Source: Azotimanducus sp965199815
GTDB lineage: Bacteria; Pseudomonadota; Gammaproteobacteria; Pseudomonadales; Azotimanducaceae
Direction of reading: 5' to 3'
Assembly: GCA_965199815.1 (NCBI GenBank)
Contig: CBDATE010000034.1
Coordinates: 62,001 to 126,000, forward strand
Length of the DNA stretch: 64,000 nt
The notes under the pieces are model-generated. The model made no database searches and had not been told where the DNA came from. It saw only the letters and a list, made by a program, of their open reading frames with translations. The translations under genes and the position numbers were made by a program. Shown here in pieces: positions 29,608-37,530 of this stretch (position 1 is its first letter; each line of letters begins with the position of its first letter).

Positions 29608-29967
29608 TGGTGGAGGCGGCGGGAATTGAACCCGCGTCCGTCAGTGTTCAGTCTCGAGGCACTACATGCTTAGTCCGCTTGTTGCTTTACGCACTCCGAA
29701 AACAGCGAACGCTCCGAAGCACAACCCGAACCTTGGTTAACCTGGCTTGTACGGGGTGAAACCAGGCGATCCTGCGAATTCGACTCTCGTTGACCGGTGC
29801 CGCGGGCATCACCAATCCAAGAGCTGGCCGCGTTTTTCAGGCAGCCAGGGAGTAGTTTTCGTCGTTGGCAACTATGAGCCATTGCAACGGTTGATTTACG
29901 AGAGCCGCTACCCTCTCGACATGCGCCCCAAGGCCTCGCAACCGGCGTCGAATCCATGATCGCCCCC
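29608..29967 (-). ncRNA. ssrA: Transfer-messenger RNA (tmRNA)
   Basis: Trans-translation RNA that rescues stalled ribosomes. On the minus strand the 5' end is GGGGGCGATCATGGATTCGA, and the 3' end is a tRNA-like T arm (GGTTCAATTCCCGCC) ending CCACCA at 29608. The first seven bases pair with the 3' acceptor strand CGCCTCC, with one G-U pair. The tag reading frame at 29840-29869 encodes ANDENYSLAA and is followed by TGA. One-piece form, about 360 nt. It differs from the E. coli tag only by Ser for Ala at position 7. Confidence 0.97.
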
Positions 29968-30360
29968 GAAGGCCCCGCGCTGCGGCATGGCAGGCCAGGG
30001 AGTGCACTGACAACAGCAGCGCTCGCCTTGCCCACATCGCGCCTCAGCGCCGTGAAACCAGTCGCTCCTTGCGACAGTGCTTCACTTGAGAGTGCCCATT
30101 GTACACACATCAAGGCTGAATACAGCCATGTCAACCGAGGTGGTCGGGGTTGTTCGGACAGTTTGAGGGCGAAGCCAAGCGTATTCTACCGCTCGCCCTA
30201 ATCCGGATATCGGGTAGCGTCGGTGTCCCTCGTGTACACTTGGCAACCTGCTTCCCTTGGCCGAAGGTGTATCCCTTGCGGTTTCTTGGTGTCGAGTTTT
30301 CGACTTTGAGCCATGTGGGAAGCCAGACAACGGCCTCTTCAATACTCGGGAAGGACACAA
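29968..30360. other. Intergenic region between ssrA (-) and the E1alpha operon (+)
   Basis: No gene is seen in these 393 bp. The region must contain the promoters of both divergent transcripts, but no pair of hexamers with good spacing stood out. A small palindrome GGCTG-tatt-CAGCC lies near 30105-30128 (minus-strand reading), next to a TTGACA on the minus strand. GGGAAGGA at 30348-30355 is the Shine-Dalgarno of the next gene. Confidence 0.5.
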
Positions 30361-31338
30361 GTGCAGTTATCCGAATCTCAGTTATTGCGCGCATATCGAC
30401 AAATGAAGCTGATTCGCGAATTCGAGGAGCGTGTTCAGCGTGAAATTCTGCTTGGCCAGATTCCCGGCTTCACGCACATATATTCCGGACAGGAGGCCAA
30501 TGCGGTCGGTGTGTGTGAACACCTGTCAGACGAGGACTACATCATCAGTACTCATCGTGGGCACGGTCACTGCATTGCCAAGGGGTGCGAAGCTGAAGCC
30601 ATGATGAAGGAATTGTTCGGTTCCTCCGATGGCCTGTGCAAGGGGAGGGGCGGGAGCATGCATGTGGCGGATATCTCCAAGGGAATGCTGGGTGCCAATG
30701 GCATTGTCGGGGGAGGCCCTCCGATATCCGTTGGTGCCGCGCTCGCCTGCAAGATGCGCGGCAACGGAGCGGTTGCTGTATCTTTCAGTGGCGACGGATC
30801 GACAAATCAGGGTACAACCTTTGAAGCCATGAACATGGCAGTCGTGCTTCAGGTGCCTCAGGTATTCGTGTTTGAGGACAACGGCTACGCGGAGAATACT
30901 GGCTCGAATTTCGGTACCGGCTGCGATGATATCGCTGCCCGTTCGGCCTCCTTCGGATTTCCGGTGTTCGCCGCGGATGGAACGGACTTTTTTGATGTCC
31001 ATGAGAAAGCTGGCCTGGCGATTGCTCATGCACGCTCCGGAGCAGGCCCTGCCGGTATGTACACCAAGGTCGATCGATTTTACGGACACTTCGTCGGCGA
31101 TCCTATGGGCTATCGCGCCAAGGGTGAGTCCGAATACCTCAAGGAACACAAGGATTGCCTCAAGAACTTTCGCTCTCGAGTTGTTGCAGCGGAGCTATTG
31201 CACAGCGACCAGCTTGATGCATTGGACGAAGAAGTACTCGCCGAAATCGAGGCGGCAGCACAGGCATCGAGAAAAGCTCCGCGCCCGCATGGAGCAGCTG
31301 TCGAAGAAGATGTCTATGCGAGCTACGCACAGGGCTGA
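30361..31338 (+). CDS. Thiamine-dependent dehydrogenase E1 alpha (acetoin/pyruvate type)
   Basis: Alpha chain of a heterotetrameric 2-oxoacid or acetoin dehydrogenase E1, 325 residues. The GTG at 30361 is preferred to an upstream ATG at 30313 because GGGAAGGA is five bases before it. Motifs are QIPGFTHIYSGQEANAVGVC, THRGHGHCIAKG, GRGGSMHV and the TPP/Mg site SGDGSTNQGTTFEAMNMAVV followed by FVFEDNGYAENT. This last stretch resembles the alpha chain of acetoin dehydrogenase (AcoA) more than PdhA. It is followed by E1 beta and E2 in one operon; no E3 is adjacent. Confidence 0.88.
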   Translation: MQLSESQLLRAYRQMKLIREFEERVQREILLGQIPGFTHIYSGQEANAVGVCEHLSDEDYIISTHRGHGHCIAKGCEAEAMMKELFGSSDGLCKGRGGSMHVADISKGMLGANGIVGGGPPISVGAALACKMRGNGAVAVSFSGDGSTNQGTTFEAMNMAVVLQVPQVFVFEDNGYAENTGSNFGTGCDDIAARSASFGFPVFAADGTDFFDVHEKAGLAIAHARSGAGPAGMYTKVDRFYGHFVGDPMGYRAKGESEYLKEHKDCLKNFRSRVVAAELLHSDQLDALDEEVLAEIEAAAQASRKAPRPHGAAVEEDVYASYAQG

Positions 31339-31417
31339 AAGAGCACACAGAACTGACAGAACCAAAGGGACACACACCGGCCCGCCAGGCGCGGTTGGTA
31401 CACACGAGGACACACAC

Positions 31418-32422
31418 ATGCCTATGAAAACCGTCCGCGATGCACTAAACGAAGCATTACATCAGGAGTTTGAGCGCGACCCGACTGTTTTTGTCATCGG
31501 CGAGGATGTTGCCGGCGGGCGTGGCGGCACTGGTGAACTTGATTCAACTGGCGGAGTATTCGGTGTCACGCGGGGTCTTCTCACGAAGTTTGGCGAAGAT
31601 CGCGTCCTTGATACACCGATTTCGGAGTCCGCGATCGTTGGTGCTGCTTCGGGTGCCGCACTTGTGGGTATGCGCCCAGTCGCCGAGATCATGTTTTCAT
31701 CGTTTATCGGCGTATGTATGGACCAGATAATCAATCAGATGGCCAAGTTCCGTTACATGTTTGGAGGCAAAAGCACGTGTCCGGTCGTTGTCCGCTTTTG
31801 TTGTGGAGCGGGGATGAATGCAGCCGCGCAGCACTCGCATACCAACTACCAGATGATGACTTCCGTACCTGGTCTGAAGGTGGCGATACCTTCCAATGCC
31901 TACGATGCCAAGGGACTGATGATTACCGCGATTCGTGATGAAGACCCGGTACTCTTCTTCGAGCACATGCTGCTCTACCAGGCAGCTTGTGAAGTTCCGG
32001 ATGAACCTTACGAGATTCCGTTTGGTCAGGCCGCCATGCCTCGGGAGGGAGATGACGTGACACTGGTAGCCTTCGGGCAAATGGTACATGTCTGTGCGGC
32101 AGCGATAGATGCGTTGGAAGCGGAAGGAATTACCTGCGATTTGGTTGACCCACGTACAACTTCCCCGCTGGATGAGGAGACTATTCTGGAGAGTGTTGAA
32201 GCGACGGGGCGCTTGGTCGTGGTGGATGAATCGCCTCCAAGATGCGGATTGACTGCTGATATCGCTGCCATGGTGGCGCAGAAGGCATTCAGTGCGCTGA
32301 AGGCACCGATTCAACAAGTGACAGCACCACACACACCTGTTCCTTTTGCTCCCGAACTCGAGCGAGCGTATCTGCCGGATGCCGAAAGAGTGACAGCAGC
32401 CATTCGAGCCACCTTGTCATGA
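31418..32422 (+). CDS. Thiamine-dependent dehydrogenase E1 beta
   Basis: Beta chain of the same E1, 334 residues. It contains VFVIGEDVAGGRGGTGE, RVLDTPISESAIVGAASGAA and PVVVRFCCGAGMNAAAQHSH, which are typical of AcoB/PdhB. The C-terminal transketolase domain (DVTLVAFGQMVHVCAAAIDA, VDPRTTSPLDEETI) is complete. ATG 31418 follows GAGGA at 31406-31410. The 79-bp gap after E1 alpha contains two copies of a GGACACACAC motif, one of which forms part of this ribosome-binding region. Confidence 0.92.
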   Translation: MPMKTVRDALNEALHQEFERDPTVFVIGEDVAGGRGGTGELDSTGGVFGVTRGLLTKFGEDRVLDTPISESAIVGAASGAALVGMRPVAEIMFSSFIGVCMDQIINQMAKFRYMFGGKSTCPVVVRFCCGAGMNAAAQHSHTNYQMMTSVPGLKVAIPSNAYDAKGLMITAIRDEDPVLFFEHMLLYQAACEVPDEPYEIPFGQAAMPREGDDVTLVAFGQMVHVCAAAIDALEAEGITCDLVDPRTTSPLDEETILESVEATGRLVVVDESPPRCGLTADIAAMVAQKAFSALKAPIQQVTAPHTPVPFAPELERAYLPDAERVTAAIRATLS

Positions 32423-33708
32423 GCACAAGAATTCACCCGGTTGCGGTGCCCAAGTGGGGTATCGAGATGATCGAAGGCACTTTGAACGAGTGGAGCAAGG
32501 AAGTCGGTGACAAGGTCGTCACCGGCGAGGACATCCTGGAACTTGAATCGGACAAGATTGTCAACATGCTCGAAGCCGGGGGGGATGGTCTTCTCAGGAG
32601 AAAATTTGCTGAACCAGGGCAAACACTTCAGGTTGGAGAGCTTCTCGGTGTCATCGCCCCTGCTGATATCGAGGATGCCGACATAGACGAATTTGTTGTC
32701 AATTGGGCGCAATCCGAAGCTGCCAAGGCAGGGCCGGCAGGAGCCGAATCCTCTGAAAAAACCCGTTCACAGCGAGAACGAGGACACACACCCGCCGAGC
32801 AGGCACAAAGCGCCACTGCGCCCAAGGAATCAGGAAGCTCGACGACGAATGTGCGCGTCAGCCCGGTTGTCCGCCGCCTGGCGGAGGAACTCGGTGTGGA
32901 TCTTGGCCGAGTCACCGGAACCGGCCGTAACGCCCGTATTACTCGCGAAGATGTCGAAGCTTCGGCTACAGCCAATGCGGCTCATGCACCCGATTCACAG
33001 GCATCACCGCAGTCGAGCGCATCTGCCACCGGTCACCGGGTTCGCGAGCAATCCATGTCTTCCATGCGCCGTACCATCGCGCGACGCATGCAATCTGCCA
33101 AGCAAACCATCCCGCATTTTTATCTGACTATTGACTTGCCACTCGACAGCCTGCTTGCCGAGCGAGCGCGCCTCAATGCCGAGTCAGACGAGGTGCGCGT
33201 CTCTGTGAACGATTTGATCATCTGGTGTACTGCCCGAGCGCTTGTCGATGTCCCGGAAATCAATGTGCAATATGCTGAAGGAGACCGAATCCTGAGTTTC
33301 GAGAATGTCGATATCGCCGTAGGCGTAGCGACGGACAAGGGGTTGGTTACTCCGGTGGTGCGAGCAGCCAACACCAAGTCAACGAGAGAAATCGCCAGTG
33401 AAGTCCGGCAGTTATCAGCGAAGGCCCGGGCAGGAAAGCTGACGATGGAAGAGCTGGGCGGGGGGACATTCACCATTTCAAACCTGGGCATGATGGGTGT
33501 TCGAGAGTTCACCGCCATCATCAATCCGCCGCAAGGTGCCATTCTGGCTGTTGGCAAGAGTGAGCGGAGGGTGGTGGTTGTGGAAGATGAAATATGCATT
33601 GCTGATCGCATGACTGTGACACTGTCGTGCGATCATCGAGTCATTGACGGAGCTGTCGGGGCCGGATTCCTGCAATCCCTGACTCGACAGATTCAAGACT
33701 TGGGATAG
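32419..33708 (+). CDS. Dihydrolipoamide acyltransferase E2
   Basis: Core acyltransferase of the complex, 429 residues. Domains in order: one lipoyl domain (about 1-80, lipoyl Lys in LELESDKIVNM), an Ala/Ser/Gln-rich linker, a peripheral subunit-binding domain (VRVSPVVRRLAEELGVDLGR, TGTGRNARITREDVE), a second linker, and the catalytic domain ending in the active-site motif SCDHRVIDGAVGAGF. The ATG overlaps the E1 beta stop by four bases. The lipoamide dehydrogenase partner must be encoded elsewhere. A promoter for the downstream rpsP operon lies at its 3' end. Confidence 0.93.
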   Translation: MSTRIHPVAVPKWGIEMIEGTLNEWSKEVGDKVVTGEDILELESDKIVNMLEAGGDGLLRRKFAEPGQTLQVGELLGVIAPADIEDADIDEFVVNWAQSEAAKAGPAGAESSEKTRSQRERGHTPAEQAQSATAPKESGSSTTNVRVSPVVRRLAEELGVDLGRVTGTGRNARITREDVEASATANAAHAPDSQASPQSSASATGHRVREQSMSSMRRTIARRMQSAKQTIPHFYLTIDLPLDSLLAERARLNAESDEVRVSVNDLIIWCTARALVDVPEINVQYAEGDRILSFENVDIAVGVATDKGLVTPVVRAANTKSTREIASEVRQLSAKARAGKLTMEELGGGTFTISNLGMMGVREFTAIINPPQGAILAVGKSERRVVVVEDEICIADRMTVTLSCDHRVIDGAVGAGFLQSLTRQIQDLG

Positions 33709-33711
33709 AAT
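33684..33711 (+). promoter_or_regulatory. Predicted sigma-70 promoter of the rpsP operon
   Basis: TCGACA (33684-33689) and TAGAAT (33706-33711) are 16 bp apart, each one mismatch from consensus. They overlap the last codons of the E2 gene and lie about 30 bases before the rpsP start. This lets the ribosomal operon be expressed independently of the E1-E2 genes. Confidence 0.55.
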
Positions 33712-33742
33712 GCGCTGTTGACTTCGGGTTCAGAGCAATTCA

Positions 33743-34000
33743 ATGGTGACCATCCGGCTTGCGCGCCACGGCGCAAAAAAACGACCTTTCTATCACTTGG
33801 CGATAGCTGACCGTCGCGCTCGTCGTGACGGGCGCTTCATTGAACGGGTCGGCTACTACAACCCTCTTGCAAAAGGTGAAGAGCAGGAGTTGTCGATCAA
33901 TCAGGAACGGATAGATTACTGGCTCGGTGTCGGTGCCCAACCCACGTTGCGCGTCAGGCAACTGCTCAAACAGGCGCGCCGACAAGATCAGGCCAACTAG
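33743..34000 (+). CDS. rpsP: 30S ribosomal protein S16
   Basis: Small-subunit protein of 85 residues, normal length. MVTIRLARHGAKKRPFYHLA and ADRRARRDGRFIERVGYYNP are the standard S16 signature. First gene of the conserved rpsP-rimM-trmD-rplS operon, 34 bp after the E2 gene. Confidence 0.99.
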   Translation: MVTIRLARHGAKKRPFYHLAIADRRARRDGRFIERVGYYNPLAKGEEQELSINQERIDYWLGVGAQPTLRVRQLLKQARRQDQAN

Positions 34001-34039
34001 TTTTTTCCGACTCCGTAATGATTTCCTGCGTTTTCAGCC

Positions 34040-34555
34040 ATGGCACCCAGAGAACCAGTGATTGTCGGATGTTTCGGGGCACCCTACGGTCTCCGGGGAT
34101 GGGTGCGCGTCACTTCATTCACGCACCCTGCCAGCAATATCCGGCAATACCGGCCCTGGCACACTCTGTTCGAGCGTGAATGGAATCGCTGTGATGTGAT
34201 CGGTTTTCATGCGCTTTCCAAAGGTTTCGCAGTAGAACTTGAAGGTATAGCGGACCGAACGCATGCCGAGACCCTCACGGGCAAGAACATTTGTGTTGAG
34301 TCCTGTGTGCTTCCCGCAATCGAGGATGACGAGATTTACTGGAAAGATCTCGTCGGTTTGTGTGCGCAATCGCCTGATGGCGCAGATCTCGGACAGGTGA
34401 CGGCCCTCATTCCTGCCGGCGCTCACGATGTGCTGGTCATCAACACAGATGACTCGAAAGAACCCTTGTTGATCCCCTTGCACCGGGAATACGTACCGGA
34501 TATTGATGTCGCACACGGTAGGCTCGTTGTCGATATCTCGCTACTGGAAGTCTGA
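34040..34555 (+). CDS. rimM: 16S rRNA processing factor RimM
   Basis: Assembly factor that binds S19 and helps mature the 30S head; 171 residues. The N-terminal barrel has PVIVGCFGAPYGLRGWVRVT and the C-terminal PRC-type barrel has EIYWKDLVGLCAQSPDGADL, then GAHDVLVI and LLIPLHREYVPDIDV. Length and operon position are as expected. TrmD begins three bases after its stop. Confidence 0.97.
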   Translation: MAPREPVIVGCFGAPYGLRGWVRVTSFTHPASNIRQYRPWHTLFEREWNRCDVIGFHALSKGFAVELEGIADRTHAETLTGKNICVESCVLPAIEDDEIYWKDLVGLCAQSPDGADLGQVTALIPAGAHDVLVINTDDSKEPLLIPLHREYVPDIDVAHGRLVVDISLLEV

Positions 34556-34558
34556 CCT

Positions 34559-35302
34559 GTGTGGATTGGCATAGTGACATTGTTTCCGGAGATGTTCCGG
34601 GCGATCTCGGATTTCGGAATGCCATCTCGAGCGATTGCCTCGGGCAATCTGGTTCTGGAGCTTGCCAATCCGCGTGAATTTGCGTGTGATCGGCATCGCA
34701 CCGTTGACGACGCGCCGTATGGAGGTGGCCCGGGATTGGTGATGAAGGCTGAACCCACCGCGCTTGCTATCGAATCGTTGACTCGGCGGGCATCTGAACC
34801 GCCATGTCGAATCTATCTGTCACCGGAGGGTCGGCGATTTGATCATGAGGTCGTTGCCGAACTTCTGGGCCACGACTCTCTGGTGTTGATAGCCGGTCAT
34901 TACGAAGGCCTGGATGAGCGGCTGCGCCGACACATGTGCGACGACGAGATTTCTGTCGGGGATTATGTTCTCTCGGGTGGCGAACTGCCGTCCATGGTGC
35001 TTGTCGATGCCTTGGCACGGAACCTGCCGGGGGTGCTGGGCAACCCGGATTCGCTACAATGTGAATCCTTCGTTGGTGGTCGCCTTGAAGGTGCGCAATA
35101 CACGCGACCGAAGACTTGGCGGGGTGATGCCGTGCCTGCTCCCTTACTCTCCGGAGATCACAGGATTGTGACCGATTGGCGCAAGCGCTCCGCTCTGGAG
35201 CGTACCTATGCGCGCAGGCCGGATTTATTGATTCGCCAACAACTTGACTCGGATGAAGTTAGACTTATTCAAGAATTTTGCGGAGAACAGGAGCATGCGT
35301 AG
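34559..35302 (+). CDS. trmD: tRNA (guanine37-N1)-methyltransferase
   Basis: SPOUT methyltransferase making m1G37 in tRNAs to prevent frameshifting; 247 residues. The trefoil-knot SAM site is seen in AGHYEGLDERLRRHMCDDEI and SVGDYVLSGGELPSMVLVDA. Substrate motifs such as DDAPYGGGPGLVMKAEP are intact. The start is GTG at 34559 (MWIGIVTLFPEMFRAISDFG). The C-terminus overlaps the rplS start by eight bases. Confidence 0.97.
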   Translation: MWIGIVTLFPEMFRAISDFGMPSRAIASGNLVLELANPREFACDRHRTVDDAPYGGGPGLVMKAEPTALAIESLTRRASEPPCRIYLSPEGRRFDHEVVAELLGHDSLVLIAGHYEGLDERLRRHMCDDEISVGDYVLSGGELPSMVLVDALARNLPGVLGNPDSLQCESFVGGRLEGAQYTRPKTWRGDAVPAPLLSGDHRIVTDWRKRSALERTYARRPDLLIRQQLDSDEVRLIQEFCGEQEHA

Positions 35303-35645
35303 TAACAGGGCAGTCGCGGCAGTGGAAGAAGCTCAGCTTCGAAGAGACCTGCCGGATTTTAGCGTCGGCGATACGGTCGTAGTCGATATGCGTGTGCGTG
35401 AGGGCACTCGTGAACGTATCCAGGCGTTTGAAGGCGTGGTGATCGCCAAGCGTAATCGAGGGCTGAATTCCTCCTTCACGGTTCGCAAGATTTCTTACGG
35501 TGTGGGTGTAGAACGAACCTTGCAGACGCACAGCCCCCTGATCCACTCGCTCGAGGTCAAGCGTCGAGGCGATGTGCGTCGAGCCAAGCTGTATTATCTT
35601 CGCGAGCGCCGAGGCCGAGCTGCACGCATCAAGGAGAAGGTGTAA
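35295..35645 (+). CDS. rplS: 50S ribosomal protein L19
   Basis: Large-subunit protein at the intersubunit interface, 116 residues. The start at 35295 is used because MRSNRAVAAVEEAQLRRDLP aligns with known L19 N-termini, although a longer frame exists. GDTVVVDMRVREGTRERIQA, NRGLNSSFTVRKIS and KRRGDVRRAKLYYLRER are the family hallmarks. It overlaps trmD and precedes xerD by six bases. Confidence 0.97.
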   Translation: MRSNRAVAAVEEAQLRRDLPDFSVGDTVVVDMRVREGTRERIQAFEGVVIAKRNRGLNSSFTVRKISYGVGVERTLQTHSPLIHSLEVKRRGDVRRAKLYYLRERRGRAARIKEKV

Positions 35646-35651
35646 GGGCGT

Positions 35652-36560
35652 ATGTCCTCCTTGGCAGTGGGGCGCGAGTCCGAATCCGGGTACATCGGGC
35701 AGTACATCGATCAACTCTGGCTGAGCAAGGGTCTGTCGCCCAACACTCTCGTTGCGTACAGACGCGACCTGAACGCCTTGGCATCCTGGCTTGATGGAAG
35801 CATCGCGACGGTTTCTCGTGCCGACCTCCTGGAGTATCTCGCTGCGCGACACAAGCAGGGCGTGTCAGCGCGCACCTCAGCCCGTGAAATGTCCACTTTT
35901 CGTTCTTTCTTTGCATGGATGGTCGCCGAAAACCACCTGCATGAAGACCCGACCAGTGCGATTGCTCTTCCCAGAATCGGCAGGCATCTGCCAGCGACGC
36001 TCTCCGAGGCAGAAGTGGAGGCGTTACTGAGTGCGCCAGATGTCAATCTGCCCCGCGGTTTGCGTGACCGCGCCATGCTCGAGCTCTTGTATGCCACCGG
36101 GTTGCGCGTATCGGAGCTGGTGGGATTGAAGGCATCGAATCTGAATCTGCGTCAGGGTGCTGTGCGGGTGGATGCCGGCAAGGGTGGCAAGGATCGCCTG
36201 GTGCCCATCGGTGAGTGTGCCGTGGAGTGGTTGCGGAAGTACCTCGGCGGGGCGCGTACGACGCTTTTGGGTGATTTTCGCAGCGATGCGCTGTTTCCGG
36301 GGCATCAAGGTCAGTATATGACACGCCAGACTTTCTGGTATGCAATCAAGCGATACGCCACTCTTGCGGGAATCGCACCCACGCTGTCTCCTCATGTGCT
36401 GCGGCACGCCTTTGCCACTCATCTGCTGAATCACGGGGCGGATTTGCGTTCTGTACAGATGATGCTGGGACACACAGATCTCTCGACGACGCAGATTTAC
36501 ACGCATGTGGCGGCTGCTCGCCTTCAGTCTGTTCATCAGGAACATCATCCGAGAGGGTGA
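35652..36560 (+). CDS. xerD: Tyrosine recombinase XerD
   Basis: Site-specific recombinase that with XerC resolves chromosome dimers at dif; 302 residues. The SAM-like N-terminal domain covers about 12-100. The catalytic residues are all present: R152 (TGLRVSELVG), K177 (GKGGKDRLVP), H248 and R251 (SPHVLRHAFATHLLNHG), H274 (MLGHTDLS) and nucleophile Y283 (QIYTHV). It follows rplS, a common gammaproteobacterial order. Its last codons contain a 15-bp tandem duplication (36547-36576, ATCCGAGAGGGTGAA twice) that crosses the stop codon. Confidence 0.95.
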   Translation: MSSLAVGRESESGYIGQYIDQLWLSKGLSPNTLVAYRRDLNALASWLDGSIATVSRADLLEYLAARHKQGVSARTSAREMSTFRSFFAWMVAENHLHEDPTSAIALPRIGRHLPATLSEAEVEALLSAPDVNLPRGLRDRAMLELLYATGLRVSELVGLKASNLNLRQGAVRVDAGKGGKDRLVPIGECAVEWLRKYLGGARTTLLGDFRSDALFPGHQGQYMTRQTFWYAIKRYATLAGIAPTLSPHVLRHAFATHLLNHGADLRSVQMMLGHTDLSTTQIYTHVAAARLQSVHQEHHPRG

Positions 36561-36846
36561 AATCCGAGAGGGTGAACGCTGATTCGCTGGTCCGGCGGTA
36601 TCCGTGTGCGTGTTGGTGCCGGGCCGCGCAATCCCGCCTGCCTGTCCAATATCGCCATCTCCATCGTGCGACTCCACATCCGCTTCCGTCACCAGCCCGA
36701 AGCTCAGCGACACTGTGCAGCCAAGTACCCCTCCGAGGCCATCCATCTCCACTATCCCTACCCACACCAACCCGGCACACCTGCCCTCCCTCTCATCTCA
36801 GTTGAACACGGAATTGCCTTGAGTGAACGAGCAAACGCATTTGCGC
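36561..36846. other. Cytosine-rich intergenic region after xerD
   Basis: No convincing gene is seen. The plus strand has long C/T/A-rich runs around 36640-36800. AGTGAACGAGCA at 36822-36833 matches the terminal bases of the IS481-like element (37338-37349 and, inverted, 43217-43228). A transposon end was therefore probably once here. Confidence 0.5.
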
Positions 36847-37025
36847 CTTGCTTGTCTGGTACACTCGCCTCCGGTGAAAATGTTCGGAATACTTTCGCCA
36901 AGCAAGATTGATTAGTCGCTTTGCCATGACTCGATTTGCTCAGTACCTTCGTGGGCTGCGGCGACACCCAGTCATATTGGGTGTTATCGCGCTCTTTGCC
37001 GTCGCCATGGTCTGGTACTTCTACC
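36847..37025. repeat. Direct repeat of the macA 5' region, copy 1
   Basis: 179 bp, identical by eye to 37352-37530. It contains the upstream region of macA, its ATG (here 36926) and the first 33 codons including the membrane anchor. The IS remnant at 37026-37351 separates the two copies. Confidence 0.92.
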
Positions 37026-37258
37026 TACTCGCGGTCGATGGCGGCTCCGAGTTCATGGCCGAGTTCGAACGAGCCTGCCAACACAACAAACTCCCGCTCT
37101 TCGTCCTCCCGCCACGGTGCCCTGAACTCAACGGCTGTGTCGAACGCGCCAACGACACTTCTCGTATCGAATTCTGGGGCGGATTCGGCGGCGAACTCAC
37201 CGTCGCCGAAGTCGCCCCTGCGCTCGCCAAGTACCAATACTTCTACAACAACATCTGA
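36926..37258 (+). pseudogene. Chimeric reading frame: macA N-terminus fused to transposase fragment
   Basis: The duplicated macA start (MTRFAQYLRGLRRHPVILGV plus the membrane segment IALFAVAMVWYFY) runs in frame into an IS481-type integrase-core fragment (VDGGSEFMAEFERACQHNKL, PELNGCVERANDTSRIEFWG). It ends at TGA 37256-37258. That codon is CGA (Arg) in the fuller element at 43.3 kb, so the fragment has decayed. The product would be a 110-residue membrane-anchored piece of transposase; it is most likely not functional. Confidence 0.8.
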
Positions 37259-37351
37259 CCTCATATGGCCCTCGACTGGAAAACCCCCGTCGAGTATCTT
37301 TCCTCCTTTCCCTCGCTCGCCTCTCAGTCTCAGATCTAGTGAACGAGCACA
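37026..37351 (+). mobile_element. IS481-like element remnant (3' end)
   Basis: About 326 bp corresponding to the last third of the transposase and the right end of the element at 43215-44258. It reads from the second catalytic Asp region through GAACGAGCACA at the terminus. It lies exactly between the two 179-bp macA repeats. One nonsense change and one small deletion relative to the fuller copy are visible. Confidence 0.85.
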
Positions 37352-37530
37352 CTTGCTTGTCTGGTACACTCGCCTCCGGTGAAAATGTTCGGAATACTTT
37401 CGCCAAGCAAGATTGATTAGTCGCTTTGCCATGACTCGATTTGCTCAGTACCTTCGTGGGCTGCGGCGACACCCAGTCATATTGGGTGTTATCGCGCTCT
37501 TTGCCGTCGCCATGGTCTGGTACTTCTACC
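37352..37530. repeat. Direct repeat of the macA 5' region, copy 2
   Basis: Second copy of the 179-bp repeat. This one is continuous with the complete macA gene, so it is presumably the functional promoter-proximal region. TACACT at 37365-37370 may be the -10. Its -35 would fall at the junction with the IS end. Confidence 0.92.

Noticed and set aside
30240..30300. Promoter for the E1alpha operon using TTGGCA near 30240
   Set aside because: No -10 hexamer at acceptable spacing; not reported as a feature.
36024..36770. 248-codon minus-strand frame overlapping xerD and the spacer after it
   Set aside because: Most of it is antisense to xerD, and the remaining part has no start signal or family resemblance.
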